Shown here one piece after another: positions 42,526 through 51,954 of a stretch of 64,000 nt of DNA. Position 1 is the stretch's first letter; every line of letters begins with the position of its first letter. The notes under the pieces are model-generated. The model saw nothing but the letters and a program-made list of their open reading frames with translations, had not been told where the DNA came from and ran no database searches. Source of the stretch: Hymenobacter ruricola (lineage in GTDB: Bacteria; Bacteroidota; Bacteroidia; Cytophagales; Hymenobacteraceae); the NCBI RefSeq assembly GCF_015694525.1, contig NZ_JADQDM010000003.1, positions 62,001 through 126,000 of the forward strand, written 5' to 3'. The position numbers and the translations under genes were made by a program.

Positions 42526-43641
42526 ATGAAATCTACGTTGATAGCCGGAGTTGCGTTGCTGATGTTAGGCCTGGCCGGCTGCAAGCACGACGCCGACACC
42601 CCCGACCCGGAAGGCCCCGTGGTGCCGCCCACGGCCTACGTGCTCGACCCCGTGCCCGACTACTTCCCCACCCGGCCCGCCGACCCGGCTGATAACCCCC
42701 TCACGCAGGAAGGCGTGGCCCTGGGCCGGCACCTGTTCTATGAAAAAGCGCTGTCGTTGAACAGCCAGGTGGCCTGTGCTACCTGTCACCAGCAGGCGCG
42801 GGCCTTCACCGACGGCCTGGCCCACTCCGTGGGCGTGAACGCCACCAAGACCGTGCGCAGCGCCATGGCCCTCAACAACCTGGCCTGGGAGCCCAAGCTG
42901 ACCTGGGACGGCGCCGCCACCGGCCTCGAAAACCAGGCCCGCATTCCCATCGAAAACCCGCTGGAAATGCACCAGAGCCTGGCCGTGGGCGTGACCCACC
43001 TGCAGGCCACCGACAACTACCCGGCTATGTTCCGCAAGGCCTTCGGCAGCAGCACCATCACCGAGGCCAACGTGCTCAAGGCCCTGGCCCAGTTCGAGCG
43101 CACGCTGGTGTCGAGCAACTCGCGCTACGACCGGTACCTGAAAGGCGACCGCACGGCCCTCACGCCCGATGAAGCCGAGGGCATGCGGCTCTTTAACACG
43201 CACCCCGTCAATACCGGGCCCGTGGCGCTGCGGGTGCGCGGCGGCAACTGCGGCGACTGCCACTCCGTGCCGCTGCAAACCAACTTCACTTTCAGCAACA
43301 ACGGCCTCGACGCCACGCTGACCGACCTGGGCCTGGGCGCCATCACCGGCCTGGCCACCGACAACGGCAAGTTCCGCGTGCCGTCGCTGCGCAACATTGC
43401 CCTCACGGCGCCCTACATGCACGACGGCCGCTTTGCTTCGCTGGAAGATGTGCTGAGCCATTACAACGAGCACATTGCCCCCAACAGTCCCAACATCGAC
43501 CCGCAGATTCCGGCCGCCAGCAACCTCAGCGGCGGCGGGTCGCTGGGCCTGACGGCCGCCGAGAAAACGAAAATCATCGCCTTCCTGCGCACCCTCACCG
43601 ATTCCACCTTCATCAAGGACCCGCGTTTCGCCAGGCCCTAG
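42526..43641 (+). CDS. Di-haem cytochrome c peroxidase (CCP/MauG family) lipoprotein
   Basis: A 371-residue protein. A lipoprotein signal MKSTLIAGVALLMLGLAGC gives Cys19. Two c-type haem motifs, CATCHQQ (about 86) and CGDCHSV (about 244), fit the CCP/MauG family with their conserved EGVALGRHLFYE and APYMHDGRF segments. Such proteins reduce H2O2 or oxidise a partner in the periplasm. The start at 42526 is preferred over 42367 because it gives the lipoprotein signal. A TAACTTTA box about 36 bp upstream is one base off the TAnnTTTG consensus. Confidence 0.92.
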   Translation: MKSTLIAGVALLMLGLAGCKHDADTPDPEGPVVPPTAYVLDPVPDYFPTRPADPADNPLTQEGVALGRHLFYEKALSLNSQVACATCHQQARAFTDGLAHSVGVNATKTVRSAMALNNLAWEPKLTWDGAATGLENQARIPIENPLEMHQSLAVGVTHLQATDNYPAMFRKAFGSSTITEANVLKALAQFERTLVSSNSRYDRYLKGDRTALTPDEAEGMRLFNTHPVNTGPVALRVRGGNCGDCHSVPLQTNFTFSNNGLDATLTDLGLGAITGLATDNGKFRVPSLRNIALTAPYMHDGRFASLEDVLSHYNEHIAPNSPNIDPQIPAASNLSGGGSLGLTAAEKTKIIAFLRTLTDSTFIKDPRFARP

Positions 43642-43691
43642 CCGGTTGGCGGCACCCAGGAGAGCGGCGGGCCGCAAGCCGCGCTGTGCCG

Positions 43692-43699
43692 TAAATTTG
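43692..43699 (+). promoter_or_regulatory. Bacteroidota minus-7 box (TAAATTTG)
   Basis: It matches TAnnTTTG and lies 56 bp before the HMBD lipoprotein gene at 43756. Confidence 0.5.
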
Positions 43700-43755
43700 T
43701 GGTTTAGGGCCACCTCTGGCAATGCTGCTGCCGGCTCTACAACTTTTATCGCCTT

Positions 43756-43980
43756 ATGCTCCTGCCACTTCGCGCCACCCTCATTCTGGGCCTTTCGGCC
43801 GCCACGCTGCTGAGCGGCTGCGAAAGCCGCAAGCCCTCCGCGGCCACCAAGCCCGCCGCACCTGCCACCGCACCCGCCGCCGAGGCCCGCTACGAGTGCC
43901 CCATGGGCTGCGCCGGCAGCCAGAGCACCAAGCCCGGCAAGTGCCCCACCTGCGGCATGGAACTGGAAAAGAAGTCCTAA
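43756..43980 (+). CDS. Lipoprotein with heavy-metal-binding (HMBD/YHS-like) domain
   Basis: A 74-residue lipoprotein. The signal with lipobox LLSGC (Cys about 22) is followed by a Pro/Ala/Thr-rich linker. The C-terminal domain, YECPMGCAGSQSTKPGKCP then TCGMELEKK, has two Cys-x-x-x-Cys/Cys-x-x-Cys-type pairs with Met residues and fits the heavy-metal-binding domain found at the ends of CusB-type efflux proteins. It probably holds Cu(I) or a similar ion at the membrane. The HMA protein gene follows 151 bp later. Confidence 0.88.
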   Translation: MLLPLRATLILGLSAATLLSGCESRKPSAATKPAAPATAPAAEARYECPMGCAGSQSTKPGKCPTCGMELEKKS

Positions 43981-44054
43981 GCCACGCCCACGCCAACGGC
44001 AGAATCTTGCAGGTTTTGGCGGCAATTTTATGCGCCCGAAGTTTCGGCGGTGGG

Positions 44055-44062
44055 TAATTTTG
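44055..44062 (+). promoter_or_regulatory. Bacteroidota minus-7 box (TAATTTTG)
   Basis: It matches TAnnTTTG and lies 69 bp upstream of the HMA gene. A weak TTTC tract about 24 bp upstream could be a poor minus-33 element. Confidence 0.5.
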
Positions 44063-44131
44063 GGAAGCTGCCAGCCGTTGTGGCAGCGCGCCGGCCGCAC
44101 GGCCGCGGGCGGTACCTAACCTTCTTTCGCC

Positions 44132-44347
44132 ATGGAATCCCTTCGTTTCAAAACCAACATCAATTGCGGCAATTGCATCAAAGCCGTCACGCCCGCCCTC
44201 AACCAGCAAGTCGGCGCCAATAACTGGCAGGTCGACACGGCCAACGCCGACAAAATCCTGACTGTGACGGCCCCGCAGGCCACCGCCAGCCAGGTAGTGA
44301 AAGCCGTAGAATCAGCCGGATTTGAGATTCAGCCGCTGGCTCGGTAA
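44132..44347 (+). CDS. Heavy-metal-associated (HMA) domain protein, copper-chaperone-like
   Basis: A 71-residue protein with the ferredoxin-like HMA fold. The metal site is INCGNCIKAVTPAL (Cys-x-x-Cys), followed by ILTVTAPQATASQVVKAVES and AGFEIQPLAR. It lacks the usual Met-x-Cys-x-x-Cys methionine (Asn precedes the first Cys). It likely shuttles Cu(I) in the cytosol. Its last codons and stop lie inside the long inverted repeat at 44337-44427. Confidence 0.88.
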   Translation: MESLRFKTNINCGNCIKAVTPALNQQVGANNWQVDTANADKILTVTAPQATASQVVKAVESAGFEIQPLAR

Positions 44348-44427
44348 GCTTCATAGCCTCCAATAAAAAAGGCGTTTCCAATGCGGAAACGCCTTTTTTA
44401 TTGGAGGCTATGAAGCTTACCGAGCCA
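44337..44427. repeat. Perfect 43-bp inverted repeat spanning a gene end and terminator
   Basis: 44337-44379 and 44385-44427 are exact reverse complements with a 5-nt loop AATGC. The inner part is a bidirectional Rho-independent terminator (AAAAAAGGCGTTTCC and complement). The outer part consists of the last codons of the HMA gene, mirrored in the last codons of the small ORF at 44417-44509. Confidence 0.95.
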
Positions 44428-44509
44428 CTTTCTGGGGGTGCGCACGGGAGGCCGGGCCAAAGAGGGCCAGCCAGCCAAGCACCAGGAAAGAAAGTACAGG
44501 TTTCATCAT
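44417..44509 (-). CDS. Tiny signal-peptide-like ORF, possible truncated gene
   Basis: Thirty codons: MMKPVLSFLVLGWLALF, then GPASRAHPQKVAR and stop. It looks like a complete signal peptide (basic start, hydrophobic core, SRA cleavage site) with only about six residues left after it. Its last codons, GCT CGG TAA, are identical to those of the HMA gene because both lie in the 43-bp inverted repeat. It could be a secreted micropeptide or the 5' remnant of an exported protein cut off by an inverted duplication. It is shorter than usual gene-calling limits. Confidence 0.4.
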   Translation of the reverse strand: MMKPVLSFLVLGWLALFGPASRAHPQKVAR

Positions 44510-44633
44510 CGGGTGCAGGTGCGCAACAAGCCTTCCGGACATACAACAGCCGGTTTGGGTGGAACAGCGTCTACAAATTCCCAATGCAAACGACTGTATA
44601 ATCTCGTTAAAAAACAGTCTCTCGGTGTTTGTT
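44428..44633. other. Gap between the HMA region and the GH5-like gene
   Basis: About 206 bp. It contains the 5' part of the tiny minus-strand ORF and an AT-rich stretch at 44565-44633. No other gene or strong signal is seen. Confidence 0.45.
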
Positions 44634-47228
44634 TTACTGCAGGCTCACCGATTCGATATCCAGGCTGAGCGGGGCGCCCGTCACCGGGGCCGCGTCCCAC
44701 ACCACCTGCACTACTTCCGCCTCGGCAAGTTTGAAGGCTGGGGCCGTGGCGGGCTGGTAGGTCAGGGGGTTGAAGCCGGGGTAGGGGCAGGGCATCAGCA
44801 GCAGGGCATCGGGGCGAAAGGCATTGAGCGGCAGGCGCACGTCCCGGAGCTCGGCGTCCAGCGGCAGCGGGGCCGAATACGTCACGGCGTCTTTGGTGGT
44901 CAGGGTCACTTTGGCGCGGGCGCCGGGCTGGCTGCTGCGGGCCCGCACCACCACTTCCGTGAAGCCGGCCAAATCCGACCGGCGGCCCGCCAGCTTGTCG
45001 CCAAAATAGGCCCGCAGGCTGGCCGCCGGGCCGGTGGCGGCGGGCTGGCCGGCGCGCGGTGGGCCCTGCACCAGGCGCAGGGCCAGCGTACCGGCCGGGG
45101 TGGTCACGTAGTCGGTCAAGGCGTCATTGCCCACGCCGCGCGCTTCAATTTGCTCTTGGTCGCGGCTGGCCAGAAACAGCGGCAGCTGCGTGCCGGCGGC
45201 CACAATGGGCACTTCCCAGTGCTCGGCGTGGGCGTAGTCCCAGTCGCGCGGCTGGCCGCTGTAGCCGCCGGGAAAGGTGAGGGTTTGCCCGCCTTTTTTC
45301 AGCACCAGCCAGTAGCGAAGCTGGCCGGGGTAGAGCAATTCGGCCGGCACGGTGGCTTCGTAAGCGGCGTAGGCGGGGCTGCTGGTGGGCAGCGTGCGGG
45401 TGCGGCCGTAGTAGTGCTGGGCCACCAGCAGCACGCTGTCGCCCGGGCTCACGCCGCTGAGGGTGGCGCTCAGGCGCAAGGGCTGCCCCGCCGCGGCCTG
45501 CGTGGGCGGCGTGTGGCGCGCCTGCTGCTGGGCACCTTCCAGGAAGGTAAACCCTTTCGGCGCGGCGAATTCGCGCAATTCGCCGGGGCCAAACGCGGTG
45601 CGGGGCGTGAAGGCGGCCGTCGATTTGCCGGCGGCGGCCAGCAGGTACACGCCGGGGCGCACGGTGAGGCGGCCGTCGGTGGTGCGCGCCGCAAAGGAGT
45701 TGTCGTCGTTCAGCGGCTTCAGCGAAAAGCTGGGGCCGAGGTCCGGCAGCGCCAGCGTGAGCGGTTGCTCGTTCCACGAAATTTGCGTGACGGGCTTGCT
45801 GAGCGAGGCCTTTTCAAACGGGTCGCGGATGGGCACGGCGTCGGGCAGCACTTCCAGGCGCCACACGCCGGGCGCCAGCTGGTCGAGGAAATAGGCGCCG
45901 AGCCCGCCGTAGCGCACCACTTTCGAGGAGCCCACGCCGGCCACGTGGCGTAGCCGGGCGGCCTGCCTGGGCGTGGTGCTGGTGTTGGCGGTGTAGTAGA
46001 ATTCCTCCGGCGTGTTCATCTCGCTCAACTGCTGGCGGTAGCTCACGTGGAAGGCGCCAAACACGGAATCCTGCGGGTAGCGCGCGAACTGCTGCCCGCG
46101 CTTCACAGTGCGAAACACTTTGCCGGCGATGAGCAGGCTGATGGCCTTGGCCGGCGTATAGGCCAGGTTTAGATAGTGGGTCTGGTACTCGGTGTTGGCG
46201 TAGGCAATGGGCAGCGGGTCGTAGGCAAACTGCGTGGCCCACTGAAAGCCGGCCTCGCGGAAGCTGCGGGCCATAAACGGGTACATCACCGGCTGAATGA
46301 TGTCGGCCGACTCAAACTCGTACACCATCCGGGCCTTGCGGGCGAAGCGCGGGTCGGTGCGGTAGGGGATAGGGTACTGGTCGACGTAAGGCAGAAAGTT
46401 GCCGCGCAGCGCGTGGTTGGCCACCAGGCCCTGCGGGTACCACTGAAACGTGAGGCCGTCGACCTTGGCGTTGAGCACGGCCTGGTACACGTCCGGGTTT
46501 TCCGATACGTTGTAGAACACCGGCTTGCGGCAGCCCGTGGCCCGGATGGCGGCGGCCATGCGGTCGGCGAAGCTCGTCACTTCGCGTTCGGGTTGGTGGT
46601 AGCGCGGCTCGTTGCACACCTCGAAGGCCAGAATGTCGGGGTCTTCGCGGTTGAGCGTTTGGGTGTAGGGGTTGCGGTGGTTGAGAAACTGCGTGAGGTA
46701 CCGCTCCTGGGCCGCAATGGCGCGCGGGTTGGTGTAGGCTTCGCCCTTCGAGAAAATGCTCGAAAAGCCCGTGCCGGTATCCTTTTCGGGGTAGCCGTTG
46801 TTCCAGTAGGCAATGGGCGTGAGGATGATGCGGATGCCGCGCTGCTTGAGCTCGTTCACCAGAAAATCGAGCAGGCGCAGGTGCTCGTTTTCCAGCAGGT
46901 TGCCGGTGGTGTCGGTGATTTCCACGTCCCAGACGTGCACCCGGAAGGCATCCACGCCCAGGCGGCTCAGGTGGTACACGTCCTGCCGGATGGCCTGCTC
47001 GTGGCTCACGCCCAGGCGCTGCAGCGCGCGGTAGGAGTAGGCAAAGGGCGCGGTGTAGTTCACCCCAAACAAGGCCACTTCCTGCCGGCCCTGCTGCCAG
47101 CGCAGCACGCCGTTGTTGTCCACAAACACGTCGCCGCGCGGTTCCTTGGCCGTTTTTTGGGCCCGGGCGGGCGCCAGCGCAGCCAGCAGAAACACGATAC
47201 TCAGCAGCAGCATCCGGCGTTGCGACAT
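44634..47228 (-). CDS. GH5-like glycoside hydrolase with C-terminal carbohydrate-binding-like region
   Basis: An 864-residue exported enzyme. The signal peptide MSQRRMLLLSIVFLLAALAP ends near ARAQ. The TIM-barrel region (about 35-420) includes FGVNYTAPFAYSYR, DAFRVHVWDVEITD, LAFEVCNEPRYH (acid/base Glu207) and ARMVYEFESADI (nucleophile Glu304), so it is a clan GH-A enzyme, best described as GH5-like. Beta-rich middle domains and a C-terminal jelly-roll-like part (about 700-864, ending SLDIESVSLQ) follow. The start is 47228; the open frame to 48284 is antisense to galK and is rejected. It is divergent from galK, with an operator-like palindrome between, so it may act on galactose-containing oligosaccharides. 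Confidence 0.8.
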   Translation of the reverse strand: MSQRRMLLLSIVFLLAALAPARAQKTAKEPRGDVFVDNNGVLRWQQGRQEVALFGVNYTAPFAYSYRALQRLGVSHEQAIRQDVYHLSRLGVDAFRVHVWDVEITDTTGNLLENEHLRLLDFLVNELKQRGIRIILTPIAYWNNGYPEKDTGTGFSSIFSKGEAYTNPRAIAAQERYLTQFLNHRNPYTQTLNREDPDILAFEVCNEPRYHQPEREVTSFADRMAAAIRATGCRKPVFYNVSENPDVYQAVLNAKVDGLTFQWYPQGLVANHALRGNFLPYVDQYPIPYRTDPRFARKARMVYEFESADIIQPVMYPFMARSFREAGFQWATQFAYDPLPIAYANTEYQTHYLNLAYTPAKAISLLIAGKVFRTVKRGQQFARYPQDSVFGAFHVSYRQQLSEMNTPEEFYYTANTSTTPRQAARLRHVAGVGSSKVVRYGGLGAYFLDQLAPGVWRLEVLPDAVPIRDPFEKASLSKPVTQISWNEQPLTLALPDLGPSFSLKPLNDDNSFAARTTDGRLTVRPGVYLLAAAGKSTAAFTPRTAFGPGELREFAAPKGFTFLEGAQQQARHTPPTQAAAGQPLRLSATLSGVSPGDSVLLVAQHYYGRTRTLPTSSPAYAAYEATVPAELLYPGQLRYWLVLKKGGQTLTFPGGYSGQPRDWDYAHAEHWEVPIVAAGTQLPLFLASRDQEQIEARGVGNDALTDYVTTPAGTLALRLVQGPPRAGQPAATGPAASLRAYFGDKLAGRRSDLAGFTEVVVRARSSQPGARAKVTLTTKDAVTYSAPLPLDAELRDVRLPLNAFRPDALLLMPCPYPGFNPLTYQPATAPAFKLAEAEVVQVVWDAAPVTGAPLSLDIESVSLQ

Positions 47229-47426
47229 GGGGCGGGTGGGATTGGGAAGAGGTCGAGCAGGAGAGTACGCGAAAGTACGCCTGCGGGGTGGCTCAGGCAA
47301 ACGTTTGCGCATTTGCAACGCGGGCGTGTTACTTTTCGGCCCGCAAGGCATTTTGCTGGCCGTTTCCGGCCAAATTGCGTACGCGGGAAAAGTTTTCCCG
47401 TTTCCGTTCACCCCACCTCGTTTTCC
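47229..47426. other. Divergent control region of the GH5-like gene and galK
   Basis: 198 bp between two divergent starts, containing the palindromic operator-like site at 47297-47308. No clear TAnnTTTG box is seen in either direction. Confidence 0.55.
47297..47308. promoter_or_regulatory. LacI-family operator candidate, perfect palindrome
   Basis: GCAAACGTTTGC is a perfect 12-bp palindrome, the best copy of the AAACGTTT operator in the window. It lies 68 bp upstream of the GH5-like start and 118 bp upstream of galK. Confidence 0.7.
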
Positions 47427-48593
<1,167 letters not shown>

Positions 48594-48595
48594 GC

Positions 48596-48703
48596 CGTCA
48601 TGCAGAGCGCAGCGAAGCATCTTGCCCGCAACAGTAAATCCATCGTGAAAACGTTAATAAATAGTGGTGGCGGGCAAGATGCTTCGCTGCGCTCTGCATG
48701 ACG
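48596..48703. repeat. Long-hairpin dispersed repeat, copy 7 (type GCAGAGC)
   Basis: Arms 48596-48628 (CGTCATGCAGAGCGCAGCGA...) and 48670-48703; the loop includes CAGTAAATC. It begins 3 bp after the galK stop and ends 25 bp before the galT start, inside what should be one operon. Confidence 0.85.
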
Positions 48704-48728
48704 TTCTTGCTAAAAACCACCCAACTCC

Positions 48729-49784
48729 ATGTCCGCTTCCTTCGATTCCACCGAACACCCGCACCGTCGTTTCAACGCCCTGGCCGGCGAATGGGTCCTC
48801 GTGTCGCCGCACCGCTCCAAGCGGCCCTGGCAGGGCCAGCAGGAAGAAACCGAGCAGGACCAGCGCCCCGCCTACGACCCCACCTGCTACCTCTGCCCCG
48901 GCAACAGCCGCGTGGGCGGCGAGGTGAACCCGAAGTACGAGTCGACCTTTGTCTTCAACAACGACTTCGGGGCCCTGACGGCCGACGTGCCCACCGGCGG
49001 CGTGAACGAAGGCGGCCTGCTGCGCGCCGAGGCCGAATCGGGCATCTGCCGCGTCATCTGCTTCTCGCCGCGGCACGATTTGACCCTGCCCCAGATGACG
49101 GTGCCCGCCATCCGGAAAGTGGTCGATTTGTGGGTGGAGGAATTTCAGACCCTGGGCGCGCGGCCCGACATCAACTACGTGCAGATTTTCGAGAACAAAG
49201 GCCCGATGATGGGCTGCTCGAACCCGCACCCGCACGGCCAGATTTGGGCCCAGCGCACCGTGCCCGGCGAGCCCGCCAAGGAGACGGTGCAGCAACTGGC
49301 CTACTTTCAGGAACACGGCCGCACGCTGCTGAGCGACTACCTCAAAATTGAGTTGGAAAAACAGGAGCGGGTGGTGCTCGAAAACGAGCATTTCGTGGTG
49401 CTGGTGCCGTTCTGGGCCGTGTGGCCCTACGAAACCATCATCATCTCGCGCCGCGCCGTGCAGGACATTACCCAACTCACGCCCGACGAGCGCGACGCCC
49501 TGGCTGACGCCGTGCGCCGTCTCACCATTCGCTACGACAACCTGTTCCGCATCTCCTTCCCGTACTCGGCCGGCCTGCACCAGCGCCCGACGGATGGCCA
49601 GGAACACCCGGAATGGCACCTGCACATGCATTTCTACCCGCCGCTGTTGCGCTCGGCCACGGTGCGCAAGTTCATGGTGGGCTACGAGATGCTGGGCGAC
49701 CCACAGCGCGACGTGACCCCCGAATTCAGCGCCGGGCGGCTGCGCGAGCAGTCCGAAGTGCACTACAAAGACGCGGGCGAATAA
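48729..49784 (+). CDS. galT: Galactose-1-phosphate uridylyltransferase
   Basis: A 351-residue GalT. The active-site triad is in [11 protein letters not shown] (His-Pro-His, about 159-161). [20 protein letters not shown] supplies the zinc-region Cys pair, and [11 protein letters not shown] carries the C-terminal zinc His residues. It exchanges UDP between glucose-1-phosphate and galactose-1-phosphate. It follows galK in the same direction, separated only by the hairpin repeat, and precedes the second LacI gene. galE is not in the window. Confidence 0.96.
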   Translation: MSASFDSTEHPHRRFNALAGEWVLVSPHRSKRPWQGQQEETEQDQRPAYDPTCYLCPGNSRVGGEVNPKYESTFVFNNDFGALTADVPTGGVNEGGLLRAEAESGICRVICFSPRHDLTLPQMTVPAIRKVVDLWVEEFQTLGARPDINYVQIFENKGPMMGCSNPHPHGQIWAQRTVPGEPAKETVQQLAYFQEHGRTLLSDYLKIELEKQERVVLENEHFVVLVPFWAVWPYETIIISRRAVQDITQLTPDERDALADAVRRLTIRYDNLFRISFPYSAGLHQRPTDGQEHPEWHLHMHFYPPLLRSATVRKFMVGYEMLGDPQRDVTPEFSAGRLREQSEVHYKDAGE

Positions 49785-49832
49785 GGTTTTAGAATGATAA
49801 CAGTCGGGTGAGGTCTGGCCGGGCGAAAGGCC

Positions 49833-49840
49833 TACTTTTG
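49833..49840 (+). promoter_or_regulatory. Bacteroidota minus-7 box (TACTTTTG)
   Basis: It matches TAnnTTTG and lies 43 bp before the TTG start of the second LacI gene, which suggests that gene has its own promoter within the gal cluster. Confidence 0.5.
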
Positions 49841-49883
49841 CAGTCCCGCCGCTCCCGTTTCGCCCCATCAGCTTTCTGTTCCC

Positions 49884-50918
49884 TTGGCCCTCAAACACGC
49901 TTCTATTTCTGACATTGCGAAGGAGCTGAACCTCGCCGTTTCCACAGTATCGCGGGCCCTGAGCGGGCATTCCCGCATCAGCGAAGCCACCCGCCAGCGG
50001 GTGTGGCAACTGGCCGAGCAGCTCAACTACCAGCCCAACCACCTGGCCGCGGCCCTGCGCAAGGGCCGCAGCAACACGCTGGGCGTGATTGTGCCCAACA
50101 TCGACGGCCATTTTTTTGCGCTGGTGGTGAAGGGCGTCGAGGCGGTGGCCAACCAGGCCGGCTTCAACGTGATGCTTTGCCAGAGCAACGAGGACTACGC
50201 CCACGAAGCCAAAAACGTGGAAACCCTGATAAACGCGCAGGTCGATGGCATTCTGGTGTCGTTGGCGCGCACCACGCACGACTTTAAGCACTTCGAGAAA
50301 GTGCGGCAGCGCAACATGCCGCTGGTGTTTTTCGACCGCATCCTCAACGGCAGCGACGTGAGCGCCGTGGTAGTGGACGACCAGCACGGCGGCTACCTAG
50401 CCACCCGGCACCTGCTGGCCCAGGGCCGCCGCCGCATTGCCCACCTCGGCGGCCCGCAGCACCTCAACATCTACAAAGACCGGTACGAGGGCTACTGCCA
50501 AGCCCTGCGCGAGGCCGGCCTGCCCGTGGAAGAAGACCTGGTCGTGCTGTCCAAAGACATGTCGCTGGCCGACGGGGCGGTAAGCATCCGCCAGCTGCTG
50601 GCCCTGCCGCAGCGCCCGGATGCCATCTTCTCGGCCGGCGATTTTACGGCCGTGGGAGCCCTGCAGGCCCTCAAGGAGCACGGGCTGCGGGTGCCGCACG
50701 ATGTGGCTCTGGGGGGCTTCGGCAACGAAACGTTTTCCTCCCTCACCGAGCCGCAACTCACCACCATCGACCAGCAATGCGAGGAAATGGGCGGCGCCGC
50801 CGTGCGCCTGCTCCTGGAAATGGTGCAGGAAACCAGCCTGCGCCTGACGCCCCGCAAAATCGTGCTGGAGCCCCACTTGCTGATGCGCGAGTCGTCGGGC
50901 CGGCGGCAGGAGGCGTAG
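49884..50918 (+). CDS. LacI/GalR-family transcriptional regulator (gal cluster), TTG start
   Basis: A 344-residue regulator. The first codon is TTG (read as Met) followed by ALKHASISDIAKELNLAVST; there is no in-frame ATG upstream, and the helix-turn-helix starts only 8 residues in, so a TTG start is well supported. The HTH covers about 8-28 and the hinge LNYQPNHLAAALRKG follows. The sugar-binding domain begins NTLGVIVPNIDGHFFALVVK. It sits directly after galT and may regulate galKT and the divergent GH5-like gene through the 47297-47308 site. Confidence 0.93.
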   Translation: MALKHASISDIAKELNLAVSTVSRALSGHSRISEATRQRVWQLAEQLNYQPNHLAAALRKGRSNTLGVIVPNIDGHFFALVVKGVEAVANQAGFNVMLCQSNEDYAHEAKNVETLINAQVDGILVSLARTTHDFKHFEKVRQRNMPLVFFDRILNGSDVSAVVVDDQHGGYLATRHLLAQGRRRIAHLGGPQHLNIYKDRYEGYCQALREAGLPVEEDLVVLSKDMSLADGAVSIRQLLALPQRPDAIFSAGDFTAVGALQALKEHGLRVPHDVALGGFGNETFSSLTEPQLTTIDQQCEEMGGAAVRLLLEMVQETSLRLTPRKIVLEPHLLMRESSGRRQEA

Positions 50919-50957
50919 GAAGGTGGGTGGAAGAGGAAAAAAGAAACGAGCAAAATG

Positions 50958-51056
50958 CCCGTCATGTCGAGCTTGTCGAGACATCTCGCGTGCTTGAGTA
51001 ATTCTATCGATTGCAGCGAAGCACGCGAGATGTCTCGACAAGCTCGACATGACGGG
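50958..51056. repeat. Long-hairpin dispersed repeat, copy 8 (type GTCGAGC)
   Basis: Arms 50958-50992 (CCCGTCATGTCGAGCTTGTC...) and 51022-51056; loop GAGTAATTC. The left arm has TTGTCGAG where copies 4 and 6 have TTGCCGAG, and the right arm carries the compensating change (CTCGACAAG). Confidence 0.85.
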
Positions 51057-51091
51057 TGCCTCCGGGCCGATTGTTCACCGTTAACCGCGCT

Positions 51092-51814
51092 GTGAAAGAC
51101 TACCTGCTGTTCGTCGACACCGAAACTTCGGGCATTCCGCGCGACTGGACCAAGCCCTACGCCAGCCGCAAAAACTGGCCGCACATTGTGCAGCTGGCCT
51201 GGGTGGTGTGCACGCCCGACGGCCGCGAAATCAAGGCCGAAAACCACTACATCCAGCCCAGCGACTACGACATGAGCCCGGAGTCGGGCCGCGTGCACGG
51301 CCTTACGGTGGACTTTTTGCGCGCCAACGGCCGGCCCCGCCACGCCGTGATGCAGCGCCTGCACCGCGACTTGCTGCACTACAAGCCGCTGGTGGTGGCC
51401 CATTTCATGCAGCTCGATTTCCACATGGTGGGCGTGGGCTTCCACCGCGCCGGGATGAAAAATCCGTTGGTTGATTTGCCCACCTTTTGCACCATGCGGG
51501 CCACCAGCCCGCTGGTTCGCCACCCCACGCAGGGCTTTCTGCGCCTGGGCGAGCTGTACCAACGCCTTTTTCACGAGCCCCTGCAAAACGCCCACGATGC
51601 CTTGGTGGACGTGCGCGCCACCGCCCGCTGCTACTTCGAAATGCGCCGCCAGGGCCTCATCACCGACGAAACGGTGGCCCGCCAAACGCCCGTGACCGTG
51701 CCCGAACCGCGCCCCGTCACGTTGCGGCGCAAGCGGCTGCGCATCGGCGTGGCGCCTTGGTTGCTGCTGGCTACGGTGGCGCTGCTGTTGCTGGCTTTTT
51801 TTCTGATTAGGTAA
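51092..51814 (+). CDS. DnaQ-like DEDDh 3'-5' exonuclease with C-terminal membrane helix
   Basis: A 240-residue exonuclease. Motif I is LLFVDTETSG, motif II is within VVVAHFMQLDFHMVG, and motif III has NAHDALVDVRATARCYF with the DEDDh-type His. This matches DNA polymerase III epsilon-like proteins. The C-terminal 25 residues (VAPWLLLATVALLLLAF) form a membrane helix, unusual for a replicative proofreader. The GTG at 51092 (VKDYLLFVD) gives the best start; GTG 51056 and TTG 51071 are alternatives next to the repeat. The cNMP/CBS/DUF294 gene follows, a pairing seen in other Bacteroidota. Confidence 0.82.
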   Translation: MKDYLLFVDTETSGIPRDWTKPYASRKNWPHIVQLAWVVCTPDGREIKAENHYIQPSDYDMSPESGRVHGLTVDFLRANGRPRHAVMQRLHRDLLHYKPLVVAHFMQLDFHMVGVGFHRAGMKNPLVDLPTFCTMRATSPLVRHPTQGFLRLGELYQRLFHEPLQNAHDALVDVRATARCYFEMRRQGLITDETVARQTPVTVPEPRPVTLRRKRLRIGVAPWLLLATVALLLLAFFLIR

Positions 51815-51837
51815 ATAACGGAATGCACAAAAAAGGC

Positions 51838-51936
51838 CGTCATGCAGCGCGCAGCGAAGCATCTTTACCGCAGCAGTAATTCAAGTAACAGAATTAGCGG
51901 CGGCGGGCAAGATGCTTCGCTGCGCTCTGCATGACG
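51838..51936. repeat. Long-hairpin dispersed repeat, copy 9 (type GCAGCGC)
   Basis: Arms 51838-51869 (CGTCATGCAGCGCGCAGCGA...) and 51904-51936; the loop has CAGTAATTCAAG. It lies between the exonuclease stop and the DUF294 gene, beginning 24 bp after the stop. Confidence 0.85.
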
Positions 51937-51954
51937 TTTTAGAACACTCCAACC

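Noticed and set aside
46176..47426. Long plus-strand frame leading into galK
   Set aside because: It is antisense to the GH5-like gene, rich in repetitive His/Gly/Val stretches, and galK has a clear start at 47427.
48654..50387. Minus-strand frame across galT and the second LacI gene
   Set aside because: It is a shadow of two well-supported plus-strand genes.
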